Both the position numbers and the translations under genes were made by a program. A stretch of DNA of 64,000 nucleotides from Arabidopsis thaliana (Eukaryota > Streptophyta > Magnoliopsida > Brassicales > Brassicaceae). This document shows, one piece after another, positions 28,669 through 40,480 of the stretch. Position 1 is the stretch's first letter, and the number at the start of each line of letters is the position of its first letter. The notes beneath the pieces are model-generated. The model searched no databases. It saw nothing but the letters and a program-made list of their open reading frames with translations, and had not been told where the DNA came from. The DNA is taken from positions 24,413,971-24,477,970 of the forward strand of contig NC_003070.9 of assembly GCF_000001735.4 (NCBI RefSeq). Direction: 5' to 3'.

Positions 28669-31600
28669 ATGGAAGTCGAACGATCGAAGAAAGACGACGA
28701 TCTAAACAATGGATCTAAATCCAACGAAGAAGAAGAAATCTCCGTGGAGAGAATCTTCGAAGAGAGTAACGAAATCCCACCGCCGTGGCAAAAACAGCTC
28801 ACGTTCAGAGCTCTAATCGTGAGTTTCATACTCGCGATTCTCTTTACCTTTGTGGTGATGAAACTGAATCTAACGACTGGGATTATTCCGTCGCTGAATA
28901 TCTCCGCCGGTTTGCTTGGTTTCTTCTTTGTTAAAAGTTGGACTAAGATTCTTAATAAAGCTGGTTTTCTTAAACAACCGTTTACACGGCAAGAGAATAC
29001 TGTGATTCAGACTTGTGTCGTCGCCTCCTCCGGCATCGCCTTTAGCGGTACGTTTTTTTGTTTGTTGATGTGAACGCGTCGATGGAATTTGGTGTCGCCG
29101 TCTTTAATTTTGTTTCTATTTACGGCTAAAACTTTTTTGCTGTTAGGTCTCTATTGAAAATGACAGAGTATATACTTCTTTTTTGTGTTTATCGCTTTCT
29201 AAAAAAAAATATGAAAATTAAATAAACTATATAGTTGTTTAAAAAATATAATATGTGCAATAGTTAAAAAATTAAAACCGATCAAGTTAAAACCTAGACT
29301 AGGAAACTAATATCACACGATCTTTTTTGATAAAAATAAATGTGTATGGGTTTGATACTTCTTTGCAGTATGTCAAAATCAAGTGGATACTTCATACTTT
29401 CTTTAGTATGTCAAAATCAAAGTTGATTAGTGAGTGACGTGAGAGATTCATATCCGAGAGCAATGTGTATGACTTTTTTTTTTGTTATAAAATAAGAACC
29501 ATATCTACACGGCAAGTTGATAGAGAACATGACGCGTGAGATTCGTATTTAGGTCTAAGTCAATGATGTTTTAGCATATGATTAGTTGATTACGGCACTT
29601 AATTAGGAGCTTCAACTTTTTATTTATAGTAGACTAGAATTAGCTGTTATTTTTCTGGATACTTACGTTAGAGATTATATTAACAAAAAAAAAAAAAAAC
29701 TAATCCACTATCGTTTGACTTCTTACTTTGCATGGGATAAGATTGGTAAACTAAAGTGAGAATCACAATTTTTTAGAGGATAATTATGACTTTCATATTT
29801 TTAATTAAATGGTGTTGTCTTGAGAATTTAATATTTGGAACTATTTTCGAGATTTGAAACAGACATCACCACTCATCGTGTACACATACTTAATGCATGG
29901 AGAGATTGAAATTCCAAGGAAACCACTATTTTTGATTCTCACGTGATTCGTTATGACGTCAATTTTATTTTAATAAGAGTTGACTTGCTATGCCCACCAT
30001 GTGTGTCAAATGGGAACCTATTTGGCACATGACCTTTAATTTCATACTATTATATAGGAACTTTAGTTTGTGGTATACGTTATGATTAGATTTTGGCTTG
30101 GTTTTTAATTTAAAGAAATCAATTCACATCTAACATGTTCACAAGATTTAATACCTACCTTAACAATATTTTGTGTTTGCTAACCATAACTAATTTTATA
30201 GTTACATGAATGAAATTTGTTTCCAATATGTTTGGTTCTCTCTTGGTGTATTTACGACCATAGTTTGGCTTAAAGATTGTGTGTTTGTGTTTGAACAGGT
30301 GGGTTTGGTAGTTATCTGTTTGGAATGAGTGATGTTGTTGCTAAACAATCTGCGGAAGCCAATACTCCGTTGAACATAAAGAATCCACATTTGGGTTGGA
30401 TGATAGGATTTCTCTTTGTCGTTAGCTTTCTTGGTCTTTTCTCCGTCGTTCCTCTTCGAAAGATCATGATCGTGGACTTCAAATTGACATATCCTAGTGG
30501 TACTGCCACTGCCCATCTCATTAACAGCTTCCACACACCTCAAGGTGCCAAACTCGCAAAGTAAGAATCTTTCATCATGCCCCCATTACAATCTTTCTTT
30601 TGTCTGTTGAATATTGATCACTTTTTTTTTCTCTATGTATAACACAGGAAGCAAGTCAGAGCATTGGGCAAGTTCTTCTCATTCAGTTTCTTATGGGGTT
30701 TCTTTCAATGGTTCTTTGCTACTGGTGACGGTTGTGGTTTCGCCAACTTCCCTACATTTGGTCTCAAAGCCTATGAAAACAAATTCTACTTTGATTTCTC
30801 TGCTACATATGTTGGTGTTGGAATGATTTGTCCATATCTTATCAATGTGTCTCTTCTCATCGGAGCAATTCTCTCATGGGGTGTTATGTGGCCTCTCATT
30901 GGTGCCCAAAAAGGCAAATGGTATGCTGCTGATCTCTCATCAACCAGTCTCCATGGTCTTCAAGGCTACAGGGTACTGTGTCTCTCACTCTCTTTTCCTT
31001 CATTTCATTCAATAAGAGTTTACAATCTTAAGTTGTGTTTGATGCCCTCAGGTGTTTATAGCCATAGCTATGATCCTCGGTGATGGTCTCTACAACTTCA
31101 TCAAAGTCTTAGGCCGCACTGTCTTCGGTCTATACAAGCAATTCAAGAACAAAGATGTTCTTCCTATCAACGACCATACATCAACAGCCCCTGTAACCAT
31201 TTCCTACGACGACAAAAGAAGAACAGAGCTTTTCCTCAAAGACAGAATCCCATCATGGTTTGCTGTAACCGGTTACGTAGTATTGGCTATAGTCTCAATC
31301 ATCACAGTTCCACATATCTTCCATCAGCTAAAATGGTACCACATTTTGATCATGTACATAATCGCCCCTGTCTTAGCCTTTTGCAACGCCTACGGTTGCG
31401 GACTCACTGACTGGTCCTTAGCTTCCACTTATGGAAAACTCGCCATTTTCACCATCGGAGCCTGGGCTGGTGCATCTAACGGAGGCGTCTTAGCTGGACT
31501 TGCAGCTTGTGGTGTCATGATGAACATTGTCTCAACAGCTTCTGATCTTATGCAAGATTTCAAAACCGGTTACATGACATTAGCCTCACCAAGATCAATG

Positions 31601-32152
31601 TTCTTGAGCCAAGCCATTGGAACCGCCATGGGATGTGTGATCTCTCCTTGCGTCTTCTGGCTATTCTACAAGGCGTTCCCTGACTTTGGCCAACCCGGGA
31701 CCGCCTATCCCGCTCCATACGCCTTAGTCTACAGAAACATGTCTATACTCGGAGTCGAAGGATTCTCTGCTTTGCCCAAACATTGCCTCATGCTCTGCTA
31801 CATATTCTTCGCAGCAGCAGTGATCGTAAACGGTATAAGGGATGCCCTTGGGCCAAAGTGGGCTCGGTTTATCCCGCTCCCAATGGCTATGGCTATACCC
31901 TTCTACCTTGGAGGTTACTTCACAATAGATATGTGTCTGGGAAGTCTCATACTGTTCATCTGGAGGAAGCTGAATAAACCAAAGGCCGATGCGTACTCTT
32001 CTGCTGTTGCTTCTGGTTTGATCTGTGGTGAAGGTATTTGGACGTTACCAAGCTCTATCCTTGCCTTGGCTGGTGTCAAGGCTCCTATTTGCATGAAGTT
32101 CTTGTCCATGGCTTCCAACAACAAGGTTGATGCCTTCTTAAACCCTTCTTAA
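28669..32152 (+). CDS. YSL7: Yellow Stripe-like metal-nicotianamine transporter
   Basis: Oligopeptide-transporter (OPT) superfamily protein moving metal-nicotianamine chelates across membranes; Arabidopsis YSL7 and YSL8 have also been linked to uptake of a Pseudomonas peptide-like virulence compound. Four exons: 28669-29047, 30299-30560, 30648-30972 and 31052-32152, 2067 nt or 688 aa (At1g65730). The N-terminus is acidic and cytosolic ([13 protein letters not shown]), as in YSLs, followed by [17 protein letters not shown] and about 13-14 hydrophobic spans. Conserved family stretches: [62 protein letters not shown] and the C-terminal [18 protein letters not shown]. Intron 1 is ~1.25 kb. The window shows no defect. 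Confidence 0.95.
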
Positions 32153-32640
32153 CATTCTTTTTTTTTTTTTTAGAGTTTGGTTTTTAATTTTCTACGTTTC
32201 TTTGTCTAGTTTTAATTGGCTTTTTAGGTCCTCATGTGTCTGTCTTTAAGTTGGTGGTTTCTTTTCTTTCTACTCAAATATGTAAAAAAAGGGAATGAAT
32301 GAATTATTTGGTTTTCTGGTTTCTCTGTTCTTCTCTTCTTACTCTTAATACTAAGGAGAAACAAACTTGAACTTAATCTGAGACTAATGTAGCTAAGTTA
32401 ACACATTGTAGTTTAATTCAAACTAAATTAACACAATGAGAGTTTGATAGATTGCTCAAATCTACTTGAAAAATCTTAAACATTTGGAAGAAAATTAAGG
32501 TTTTACAAATTTTATACATGTCATAGATTAAGTTTGGAGGCAAGAATACAAAAGTAAATCCTTACCGAAAATGAAGATGAAAATTAAGGTTTATTTATTG
32601 AAGATGACTGGTATTCTTAATAGAAAAAGAAAAGGTAGCT
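32153..32640. other. YSL7 3' flank and start of F-box cluster
   Basis: 3' UTR side of YSL7; from ~32560 the sequence resembles the 3' flank of the F-box genes further right (GATGACTGGTATTCTTAAT against the same motif at 38070 and 46630). Confidence 0.5.
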
Positions 32641-33062
32641 TTGACCTAAACAAGATTCAGAGAAAGCTAGGAACAAACATTTGGAAACAACTCTGCGAAA
32701 GTTCTGACATTATCTCAATACTACCATTACCATTGGTCCATTGTCTAGCTTAAATATATCCTTGTTGTCTGTGAAGTAAATAGAGTTTTGAAGGCATCCG
32801 TAAAACTCATGAGCCAAAACCGAGAAACAAGTATCGGTAGCAATCACAAACGCATTGTCTCCCAATGACTTAACTTCTATCCATTTTGCTAATGTAAAGC
32901 TCTCCACAACATTCCACATAGCTCTTTTCCATAAATATCTATTTGTGATGGTTTCAAGAATAATGGTCCGTACTCAGATGATTTTAAGAGAAGAATTAAT
33001 CAAAAAAAAAAACACCTTTTAAATCCAAGGCGTAAGTTCGACCTTTGTGGATTATGATTAAA
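32641..33062 (-). pseudogene. F-box/DUF295 gene fragment (3' end)
   Basis: On the minus strand 32920 to ~32700 encodes the C-terminal DUF295 signature of the local F-box family ([33 protein letters not shown], then [17 protein letters not shown]). A further piece at ~33015-33062 matches the LDSKG-type segment that lies ~110 codons earlier in intact paralogues, so the middle is deleted. The N-terminal F-box is absent. Coding potential is lost; closest in-window relatives are the genes at 38126-39241 and 46686-47768. Confidence 0.85.
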
Positions 33063-33141
33063 TAAAAATTGCTTAAACCTCTATATTTGTAACTTGTAAG
33101 TACAAACACTATATATGGAGTATCAGTTTTTTTGTAGTTTA

Positions 33142-33507
33142 GGGGGTGATATTCAATCATAGATCTTAGTAGAACTAAAATCTAGCACTAATCTACTGTT
33201 ATTCAGTTAATGATTCTAAATTGGATCTTATATTTGTAAATCATGTTTAATAGATTTTAAAGTTTGGTGTTATTCAACTAAGATTTTAAATTCTTCATAA
33301 AAATTATGTGTTATTCAAAACTTGTAAAAAATCTTTGTATATTAATTCATTTGAAATGAAGTCACTTTGGAGTTTCATGTGTAAATTATTAAAATCAAAA
33401 TCAAAGATATTTTGAAATTCACACAAACAGATTCTTAAATACAATATCAGGAAACAAATCTTGACCTTTAAGAATTAACTTTAACTTCATGATTGGATAA
33501 CACCACC
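33142..33507. mobile_element. 366-bp MITE, PIF/Harbinger-like (TTA target site)
   Basis: The ends are inverted repeats: left GGGGGTGATATTCAATCAT, right (reverse complement) GGTGGTGTTATCCAATCAT, 16 of 19 identical. Flanking TTA trinucleotides at 33139-33141 and 33508-33510 form the duplication typical of PIF/Harbinger elements. The interior is AT-rich, non-coding, with GTTATTCA repeated several times. Paralogous F-box flanks at ~41745-41760 and, reversed, at ~35020-35035 and ~39590-39605 read straight through GTTTAGGGAAGTC with a single TTA, which is the expected empty site. Confidence 0.85.
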
Positions 33508-33814
33508 TTAGGGAAGTCAACCCAAAATCTGTATTTTCCAGAAAAAGAGAATGTAATAATCCTACAAATATGAAGTCCAGCACATTACACGCACTTTATA
33601 CAACAAATGATGAACCATGAAACAATTTATGGTATAGAATCTCATTGAATATGAATGAATATTATTTAGCAATTTAGCACTAATATTTTCCATTTAGATT
33701 CAATGTATTCGTTTTCATTGTTGGGAATGGGTTGATTTTTTATATATATATAGTTTCTTATTTCTCAAAAAGTTACAAACACAACCAAAGTAGCAATACT
33801 GATAAAAGAGAGAA

Positions 33815-33955
33815 ATGGAAGTTTGGTCTAACTTAGTGGGAGAGCTCTTCCACTTGATTGCCATCCGACTGTTTCTCCATCGTCAAACTCAAACGTTTCA
33901 GTAGCGTTTTCACCCTTGGTGCTCCTATGTTTTCGACGTGAACAAACAAATTTTA
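33815..33955 (+). pseudogene. F-box gene 5' fragment (left arm)
   Basis: ATG at 33815 begins MEVWSNLVGELFHLIAIRLF, recognisable against [20 protein letters not shown] of the intact paralogue at 39241. A stop appears about 30 codons in, and similarity is lost after ~140 bp. No DUF295 part follows. Non-functional remnant. Confidence 0.75.
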
Positions 33956-33959
33956 TAAC

Positions 33960-34112
33960 AATTAAGGAAAGGAGTGTTCTTGTTCACAACGGAAACAGAT
34001 GAGCACAAAGATGTGCAGATGCTACTGAAAACGTTTTGACTTTGACGATGGAGAATAGTCTGATAGCGATTAAATGGAGAGGCTCCTCCAGTAACTTAGA
34101 CCAATCTACCAT
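33960..34112 (-). pseudogene. F-box gene 5' fragment (right arm)
   Basis: Reading leftward from an ATG at 34112: MVDWSKLLEEPLHLIAIRLFS, the F-box start of the same family, about 50 codons long with a shifted end. It is the mirror partner of 33815-33955. No downstream domain; non-functional. Confidence 0.75.
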
Positions 34113-34534
34113 TTCTCTATTTATCCGTTTTACTATTTTGGTTGTTTATGATTTATGAGTCACATAATATATGAATCAATTACCGAATCATCACTTTTCC
34201 AGCCAAATTATCAGTTTTAGTACGTTTGTTAATGCTTGTTGTTATCAGTTTTGGCAAACAGAAAGTCGTTTTTACCCTTATCATCAGCTGAAGAAAAAAT
34301 AATAATGTTCTTTTTTTTTTCAGTAGACGACAAGAAATTTAAGCTCTCTTTTACTTAATCTCACATGAAAATCTAAAGAGTGGAACCAAAACCCATATTT
34401 TGATAATCATGTCAATTGGAGCCCTTGGGTTTAGTAGATATCATGCCCTTAGGGTTTAGTTTCTTTTATTCCAAAGAAATTAATTGAATCTATTGAACTC
34501 ATCAAAGATGGTTTGAACTTTTAGTTGAAACGTA

Positions 34535-34697
34535 AAACTCCTTATATATTTTTTTTTGGATAACTGAGGTGATTCTAAAGACTTTCGAGGTCCAAAAATT
34601 AATCTTGGGGTCTAGAGAAACCATGTTAGATGTTGAACCCGATAACCAATGCTGCTCGAAACACTAGACCTAGGCAACTTGGTTAAACTCCTTACAT
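34535..34697 (-). mobile_element. tRNA-derived SINE with target duplication
   Basis: On the minus strand a ~137-bp body (34548-34684) starts near GGTCTAGTGTTTCGAGC (A-box-like, 34654-34670), carries a B-box-like GGGTTCAACATC (34629-34640) and ends in an A-run (T-run on the plus strand, ~34548-34558). It is bracketed by near-perfect 13-bp direct repeats, AAACTCCTTATAT (34535-34547) and AAACTCCTTACAT (34685-34697). Pol III boxes, A-tail and target duplication are the SINE hallmarks. The paralogous flank at ~39312 has the target (AGTCCTAACATTTT) without an insert. Family name not assigned. Confidence 0.75.
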
Positions 34698-36060
34698 TTT
34701 AGGCTACAAATGGTGTGTTTTTAACCTTTGAAGAAATTATAAATATAAAAATAAATTCACACATTTCCCATAAATTAAAATGAATACATTAAAACTAAAT
34801 GCAAAATATTAATGCTAAATTGCTAAAGAATAGTACATTAAAACTAGATGAAAAATATTAGTGCTAAATTGCTACAAAAATATCTATTGAGATTCTATTT
34901 GATTTTATACCATTAATGGTTTTCAAGGTTCATCATTTTTGGAATAAATCCAGTATAATTTGTAGAATTACTAAATACTCTCTCAATCTCTTATAAAAAA
35001 AAAAGTTGTGTTGACTTCCCTAAACTACACCAAAACAGGGACCCCATAGTGGTTGTACTTATAAACGTTTTTGTGGTTTGAATATTTTTGAAGCATTAAT
35101 AAATAATTTATTATCAGAATTGAATCGATTGACATGTTGTGTTGGATTAGGGATTTAAAGATTTTATTTGTTTGATTTAGGTGATATTTATGATATTTCA
35201 AAGATTTATTATTATTATTATTATTTAAATCTCATCAGTTATTTAGTTTAAATAAGAAATTTTGGAGTATTTTGTGCGATATCAGCCTTTTTTTCTCCAT
35301 TCGCCACTACATTTTTTTGAATGCTATTTTAGGTTGTTCAACCATAACATTAATTAAATGGTATGTTCGATTCAATGGTAGCTCATTATTTACGCCACGA
35401 TATATAACGTTGTAGCATTTTATTGATACTATTTTTTTCAAATAAAATTGACACATTTTACATTTTATATTTAATATATTTTTATATAGACTAAATTTGG
35501 TCATAGATATATATTTTAAATATATTTTTTCATAAAAATTACATATAAAGCATAACAAGTCTTACAAAAGAGTAATCCATTTTAGCTTTTTGGTTTGCTA
35601 TTATAGGGCTTAGCATTGTTGAAATGCTATGATATAGTTATCAGATTCAAATCCCAAATACTATCTTTAATAGCAATTATGAAAACCATGCTATCCTAAT
35701 ATGCTATTAATGTTCATATTTTTGTAAAATTCATTAAAGCCATGTGAGTCTAGCAAGATGGGAAATAATATGATCTTTCGACTTAAGGATTTTTTCAATA
35801 ATCTTGATTTGATTCATTAAACACTCTTACTTTTTTTTTGACGGTTAAACATTCTTACTCATAGTGAGAATAACTACATATCCTTGCTTATTCTCACACA
35901 AACATTCTTACTCATAGTGTATATTTCTCTTTGCTTATTCTCACTATATATCCTATACTATAACTTGAAAAGTTCTGGCTTATTGTAATAATGATATTGA
36001 CTAGCATTCGTTGCAACAACTTATTATATAATGTGGAACAACCATTGCCATTGTCAATCA
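34698..36060. other. F-box upstream flank and AT-rich DNA
   Basis: 34698-35045 is the duplicated upstream block of the F-box family (shares TTTTATACCATTAATGG and ACTACACCAAAACAGGGACC with 39460-39620). 35046-36060 is AT-rich with ATT runs at 35205-35225 and no recognised gene. Confidence 0.5.
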
Positions 36061-37950
36061 CAAAATCTAATTTGAGTTGCAGCAGCTACATTCATCTTCC
36101 TCTTCTCCACCTGAACATACTGAAGATAAAGCGAAGCGGAATTAATTCAGATATAAGAATCTAGGGTGTGAGCAATTTGTGCCGGCATAGGAAGTAGCAT
36201 AACTCCATGGAGAAAGGTTTTTCCTTACTGGGAGACATTAGCTTCAGAAACTTGGTAGAAAATTGCTTCATATAGTCACAAAATTTATATAACAAATTTG
36301 CTACGACTAGCTATGAAAAAGATTTTGTTCTACTTTAGAAAGTTTCAAAATGTTTATGACAAAGTATTTAAATTTTTGAAAATACGATTCTTGTTGGCGC
36401 CAATTTGTTAGAAAAAAGCAAGTTCTATAAATCGTGTACCAAATAGTTGATACCAAAATTAATAGATTTTTTCATATTAATATCATACGTTGTGTCAAAC
36501 ATTCAACCCTAAAAATCAAACCCAAAAGCAAATATTCAACAAAGTTTTGAAAGCTTATGAACACATTTACCAGTTTGATTAGCTTTCTTTAAGCTAAATA
36601 AAGTCCGAATTGATAAGAAAGAAAAGAGGTTGTCCATCAGAGAATTTTCATCACGAAATGGCACCAGTATTGTCTTCATTATCATTGTTATCTTGCTGGT
36701 TGTTCTCATTGCAGACTTGGTTCGGTTCGGAATGATGGATGTGACTTCAGCCAATGAAGATCATTAGATCCAACTCTAACTTTTTGGTAGAATTGTCAGC
36801 ATTGTTGTTGAAGCAAGTGGCCAGATATATAAGTTTATGCGCCTTGTGTGGGCTGAGCAGAGCGGAAGTTGGTAGTTGCTACTTCCGGCATATACTGGTT
36901 CATGTACTCGACCAAAGTGGCCAGCTACTGCTGCAAGGTAGAAACTTTTCGTTCTAAGGAAATTTTAAATATTACATCAACATAGTTTTTCTCTTTGCTC
37001 ATACATCGAATGATGTTCTTCAAAACCAAAGATCCTTCATTTTCTTAGCCGATACGTAATGCAAAAAACAGACAATTTACAATACATTTTCATAAACTTT
37101 CATTTAATTACAATATGTATTCATAAACTTAACTAATTGGGATATAAAATAGGAGACAAAGAAAATCAGTATTGAAAACAAATGATTCTCATACTAAGTA
37201 TCTACCCAAGTTCATTCCTTTATAAGTATACCCAAGTTCATTCAAAGAACACAAGAAAACATAACTCTTGACCGTTTATAGAAACCATAGAACATACATT
37301 TCATCCTCATCAAGTTGTGTGACCTATGAGCATTCACTGGTTGTCCCATTAGAAGCTTGTGACCTATCTGCCTTTGAATTTCTACATTAAATATTTGTGC
37401 CCTTCTATCCACATAAATTTCATCACGTCTACGATGAGTCTTTCTCAATACAAGCAACATGGAAGACTCAATTCTTTCTCGTTGTCTCTACAAGTTAAAT
37501 AAAAAACATTTAGTGCTAAAATATATCCTGATTATAAAGTGCACACATATGGTTAGGATTAACTTACTATGAGATCTCTTACTTGCTTGAGAGATCTTGC
37601 TACAAACATTGAAATTTAAATTATTTATTAATGTCTCACTTTGCCACCAAAACACTGTATCAGTAAGTGTTATTGGACATTACAGCAAAATGCAGACTTT
37701 GACCTTTCGCAATGTTTAGAGTCATATAGTTTATGTTGCGACAAATATTTGTAGCCATTTTTTTTGGTTTGTCACAGTTTGTATATTTTGCTACAAATAA
37801 AAATTAGTCACAAAAAGATATTTTTAAGAAAATAAATATAGTTCAGCTACATCCTAATCTGTAAGAAATATTAGCAATCGTTTATTACAAATTTGTTACG
37901 AGATATTTTTGTGAGAAATTTTGATAAAAATATCTTGTTACTGTGCACGT
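36060..37950 (-). mobile_element. probable degraded CACTA (En/Spm-like) transposon
   Basis: Minus-strand fragments resemble plant Ptta/En/Spm transposase C-termini: at 37380-37450 LRKTHRRRDEIYVDRRAQIF, and at 36850-36950 a Gln/Met-rich VSTLQQ.LATLVEYMNQYMP followed by ATTNFRSAQPTQG. At 37700-37930 there are repeated TTGCGACAAATATTTG / GTCACAAAAAGATAT / TTGCTACAAATAAAAAT motifs like the subterminal repeats of such elements. Frames are broken into short pieces and ends were not defined, so this is an old remnant; limits are approximate. Confidence 0.4.
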
Positions 37951-38125
37951 CAATCTTCTGACGCAGTACTAACTAAGGCATATCTATGCTTCATCATGAT
38001 ACCGGAAAATGAAGATATTTTAGTTACGTTGCATTGCTTTGTCTATAAAGATGAAAAGTAATTATTTTATTAGAGATGATTGGTACTCTTAATTATAAAG
38101 AAAGTAGGTTTAACCTACACAAGAT

Positions 38126-39241
38126 TCAAAGAAAGCTAGGAAAAAACATTTCGAAGGAACTCTCGGAAGATTCCGACTTTCTGGTGATACTACTTCCATT
38201 ACCATTGTCTAGCTGGAACACCTTAGGCTCTAAATCCTCAATGAAGTAAATAGAGTTTGGGAGGCATCCGTAATACTCATGAGCCAAAACCGAGAAACAA
38301 GTATCGGTAGCCATCACAAATGCATTGTCTCCCAAGGTCTTAACTTCTACCCATTTGGCTAATTCCTTATCTATCTTGTAAACCTTGAAACCAGCCGTTC
38401 TTGAAAATTGAAATAAGGTCGATTTTCTCTTTCGAGAATTCTCTTTGGGGAGGCGTTTGATAACGTAAAGCTCTCCACAGCAATCCACAAATCTCATGTA
38501 ATATCTCCTACAGCCATTAGTCATGTTTTCATCGAGTGAAGTTTCGTACCTTGACATTTCAAGATCGGAATTAATGCACCAAACGATGCCTTTTGAATCC
38601 AAGACGTAAGTTACTCCTTTGTGAACTATAATGTCGGAGAAGTGATGACCCATTTGTTTGAATCCGTTCAAGACATTTCCATTCCAGTAGTTGATTGTTC
38701 CATCCCTACCGATTCCGAGAATTCCATGATGATGATCATCTCCTTCCTTCACTTTGACAAGAGCACTTCTTTGGTATCCTGGATTCGGTAGTCTTCCCTT
38801 GGCGTCCTTAAGAACCGCATAAGATTCTTGAATCTCGGAGACAGTGAAATCCAAAAGATCAAGGCTCTCGGAAGAAATACGCAATGGAAAACGTGAGAGA
38901 GGGTTGAGGAGATGGAATCTCCCGGAGTTGGTGTCCATGTCGGATTTGATTATCCAGCCCTTACTCGGAGAGGAGGAGAGAGTGACTCGGAAGAAGGCTG
39001 CACGTGAGAGGAACGCGCCGGGGTTGCAGCTGAAGACATGGTCCTCTAGAAGGGTCTCACTTGGGGCGATGGGGTTGAAGTCAATGAGAGGGCGCCTATG
39101 GAAAGGATTCTTCTTCACGCCGGAGACAGAGGAGTGCCATGATACACAGATGCTGCTGAAACGCTTGTATTCAACTAGGGAGAACGATCGGGCGGCGATA
39201 AAATGGAGGAGCTCCTCCGGTAAGGTAGACCAATCTACCAT
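38126..39241 (-). CDS. F-box/DUF295 protein
   Basis: Intronless, 371 aa, corresponding to At1g65740. F-box at residues ~3-45 ([33 protein letters not shown] region) predicted to bind ASK1 in an SCF ubiquitin ligase; the remainder is a DUF295 beta-propeller-like domain with family blocks [54 protein letters not shown] and [21 protein letters not shown]. It ends in FEMFFPSFL, the family's C-terminal motif. The TATA-like CATAATATATATATA lies at ~39276-39290. Closest relatives are in this window (46686-47768, 44621-45745). The substrate is unknown; AMR1-like regulation of ascorbate synthesis is possible only by analogy. Confidence 0.92.
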   Translation of the reverse strand: MVDWSTLPEELLHFIAARSFSLVEYKRFSSICVSWHSSVSGVKKNPFHRRPLIDFNPIAPSETLLEDHVFSCNPGAFLSRAAFFRVTLSSSPSKGWIIKSDMDTNSGRFHLLNPLSRFPLRISSESLDLLDFTVSEIQESYAVLKDAKGRLPNPGYQRSALVKVKEGDDHHHGILGIGRDGTINYWNGNVLNGFKQMGHHFSDIIVHKGVTYVLDSKGIVWCINSDLEMSRYETSLDENMTNGCRRYYMRFVDCCGELYVIKRLPKENSRKRKSTLFQFSRTAGFKVYKIDKELAKWVEVKTLGDNAFVMATDTCFSVLAHEYYGCLPNSIYFIEDLEPKVFQLDNGNGSSITRKSESSESSFEMFFPSFL

Positions 39242-40480
39242 TTTGCTACTTTGATTGTTTGTGATTTGTGAGTCACATAATATATATATACTACGTATAC
39301 TTACCTAAAAGTCCTAACATTTTAGGTTCCAAATGGTTGTGTTTTTAACTTTTAAAGAAACAATAAAATATAAAATCAAAATTCACTCATTCCCATAAAT
39401 AAGAATGAATACATTGAACCTAAATGAAAAATATGAGTTCTAATTTGCTAAAGAATATTAATTCATATTCTATTCGATTTTATACCATTAATGATTTTCA
39501 TGGTTCATCATTTGTTGAATTGAAATTTAATAGCAGTACTTAAAGAGTAAATACTCTCTCCATTTGTAGACAAAAATATTTTGGGTTGACTTCCCTAAAC
39601 TACACCAAAACAGGGACCCCAAATAGTGTTTGTACTTAGGCAAAAAGATTTAATTATGTTTCATAGGTGATTGATTATATATTCTAAATAAACAAAAACA
39701 AAAGCCCAACAAATATATGAGACTAAGACACAACAAATCAAAAATGAATAATAAATGTTACAAATTTTAGGGTTAAAGCCTTTGTAAAAATGACTTTTAG
39801 AATGACAATTTGACCAACTAACAGAAAATTATTGATTAGTGTGGCACCCAAAATTATTACATAAAATGTGGCCTTGGCACAAATCGTGTATTGTTTTTGC
39901 GATAAGAGAACAAATCCATAGCAAACGTTTGTAACGCAGTGAAAGGAAGATTATTAGAGCATCCTTATTGATGGTCTCTTAACACAATTCTTATGTTAAG
40001 AGATATGTCTTATAACTAACAAATGTCTCTTATTGACTTGAAAGTAGCCTGGGTCTAGTGAAGTCAACCAAATAATTTCGATGTCTTTTTCCTTGTTTCT
40101 TAAGAGATTTATTTTTTGCTTTACCATGCCTTTTTTATTAATTAATTATGACGAATCATAAACTTTTAAAAAATATTGATTGTAAATAATTTATTGTATA
40201 AAATTACTATTGGTTTAAAGTAATAAAGAAACAAATTAATACCAAAAATAATATTTATATTTAAATATTAATTAATTTTTTTAATATATGTGAAAACTCA
40301 TAAAATCAATCATTCCAAAACAGAGAGAGTAGTAAACTTTTGCGGACGTGACTTGATTTAATGTTTTCTACACTTCTGTTATGATACCAAAGATGAAGAT
40401 ATTGTAGTTGCTGTGTGTGTCTATACCGAAAATGAAGCTGAAACGTAAGCTTTTTTATTAAAGATGATTGGTACTCACAA
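39242..40480. other. F-box promoter and duplicated upstream block
   Basis: 39242-39620 is the promoter and conserved upstream block shared with the other F-box units. At ~39955-40100 there is a repeat-like segment (GAGCATCCTTATTGATGG, inverted TCTCTTAACA / TGTTAAGAGA), then AT-rich DNA. From ~40365 the 3'-flank motif of the F-box family begins (GATACCAAAGATGAAGATAT). Confidence 0.5.

Larger units (their letters stand above)
33770..34180. repeat. inverted repeat of F-box 5' ends, arms ~190 bp
   Basis: 33770-33955 and 33960-34180 are imperfect reverse complements: both contain an F-box promoter tail (CAAACAACCAAAGTA-like), an ATG and ~45 codons of F-box. The two 5' ends face outward, so the fragments converge with only a short gap. 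The homology continues into upstream flanks on both sides, making a larger palindrome of roughly 33508-35045 interrupted by a SINE. Confidence 0.8.

Noticed and set aside
35307-35558. 83-codon minus-strand frame
   Set aside because: Composition is that of AT-rich noncoding DNA (Lys/Ile/Tyr-rich) with no motif.
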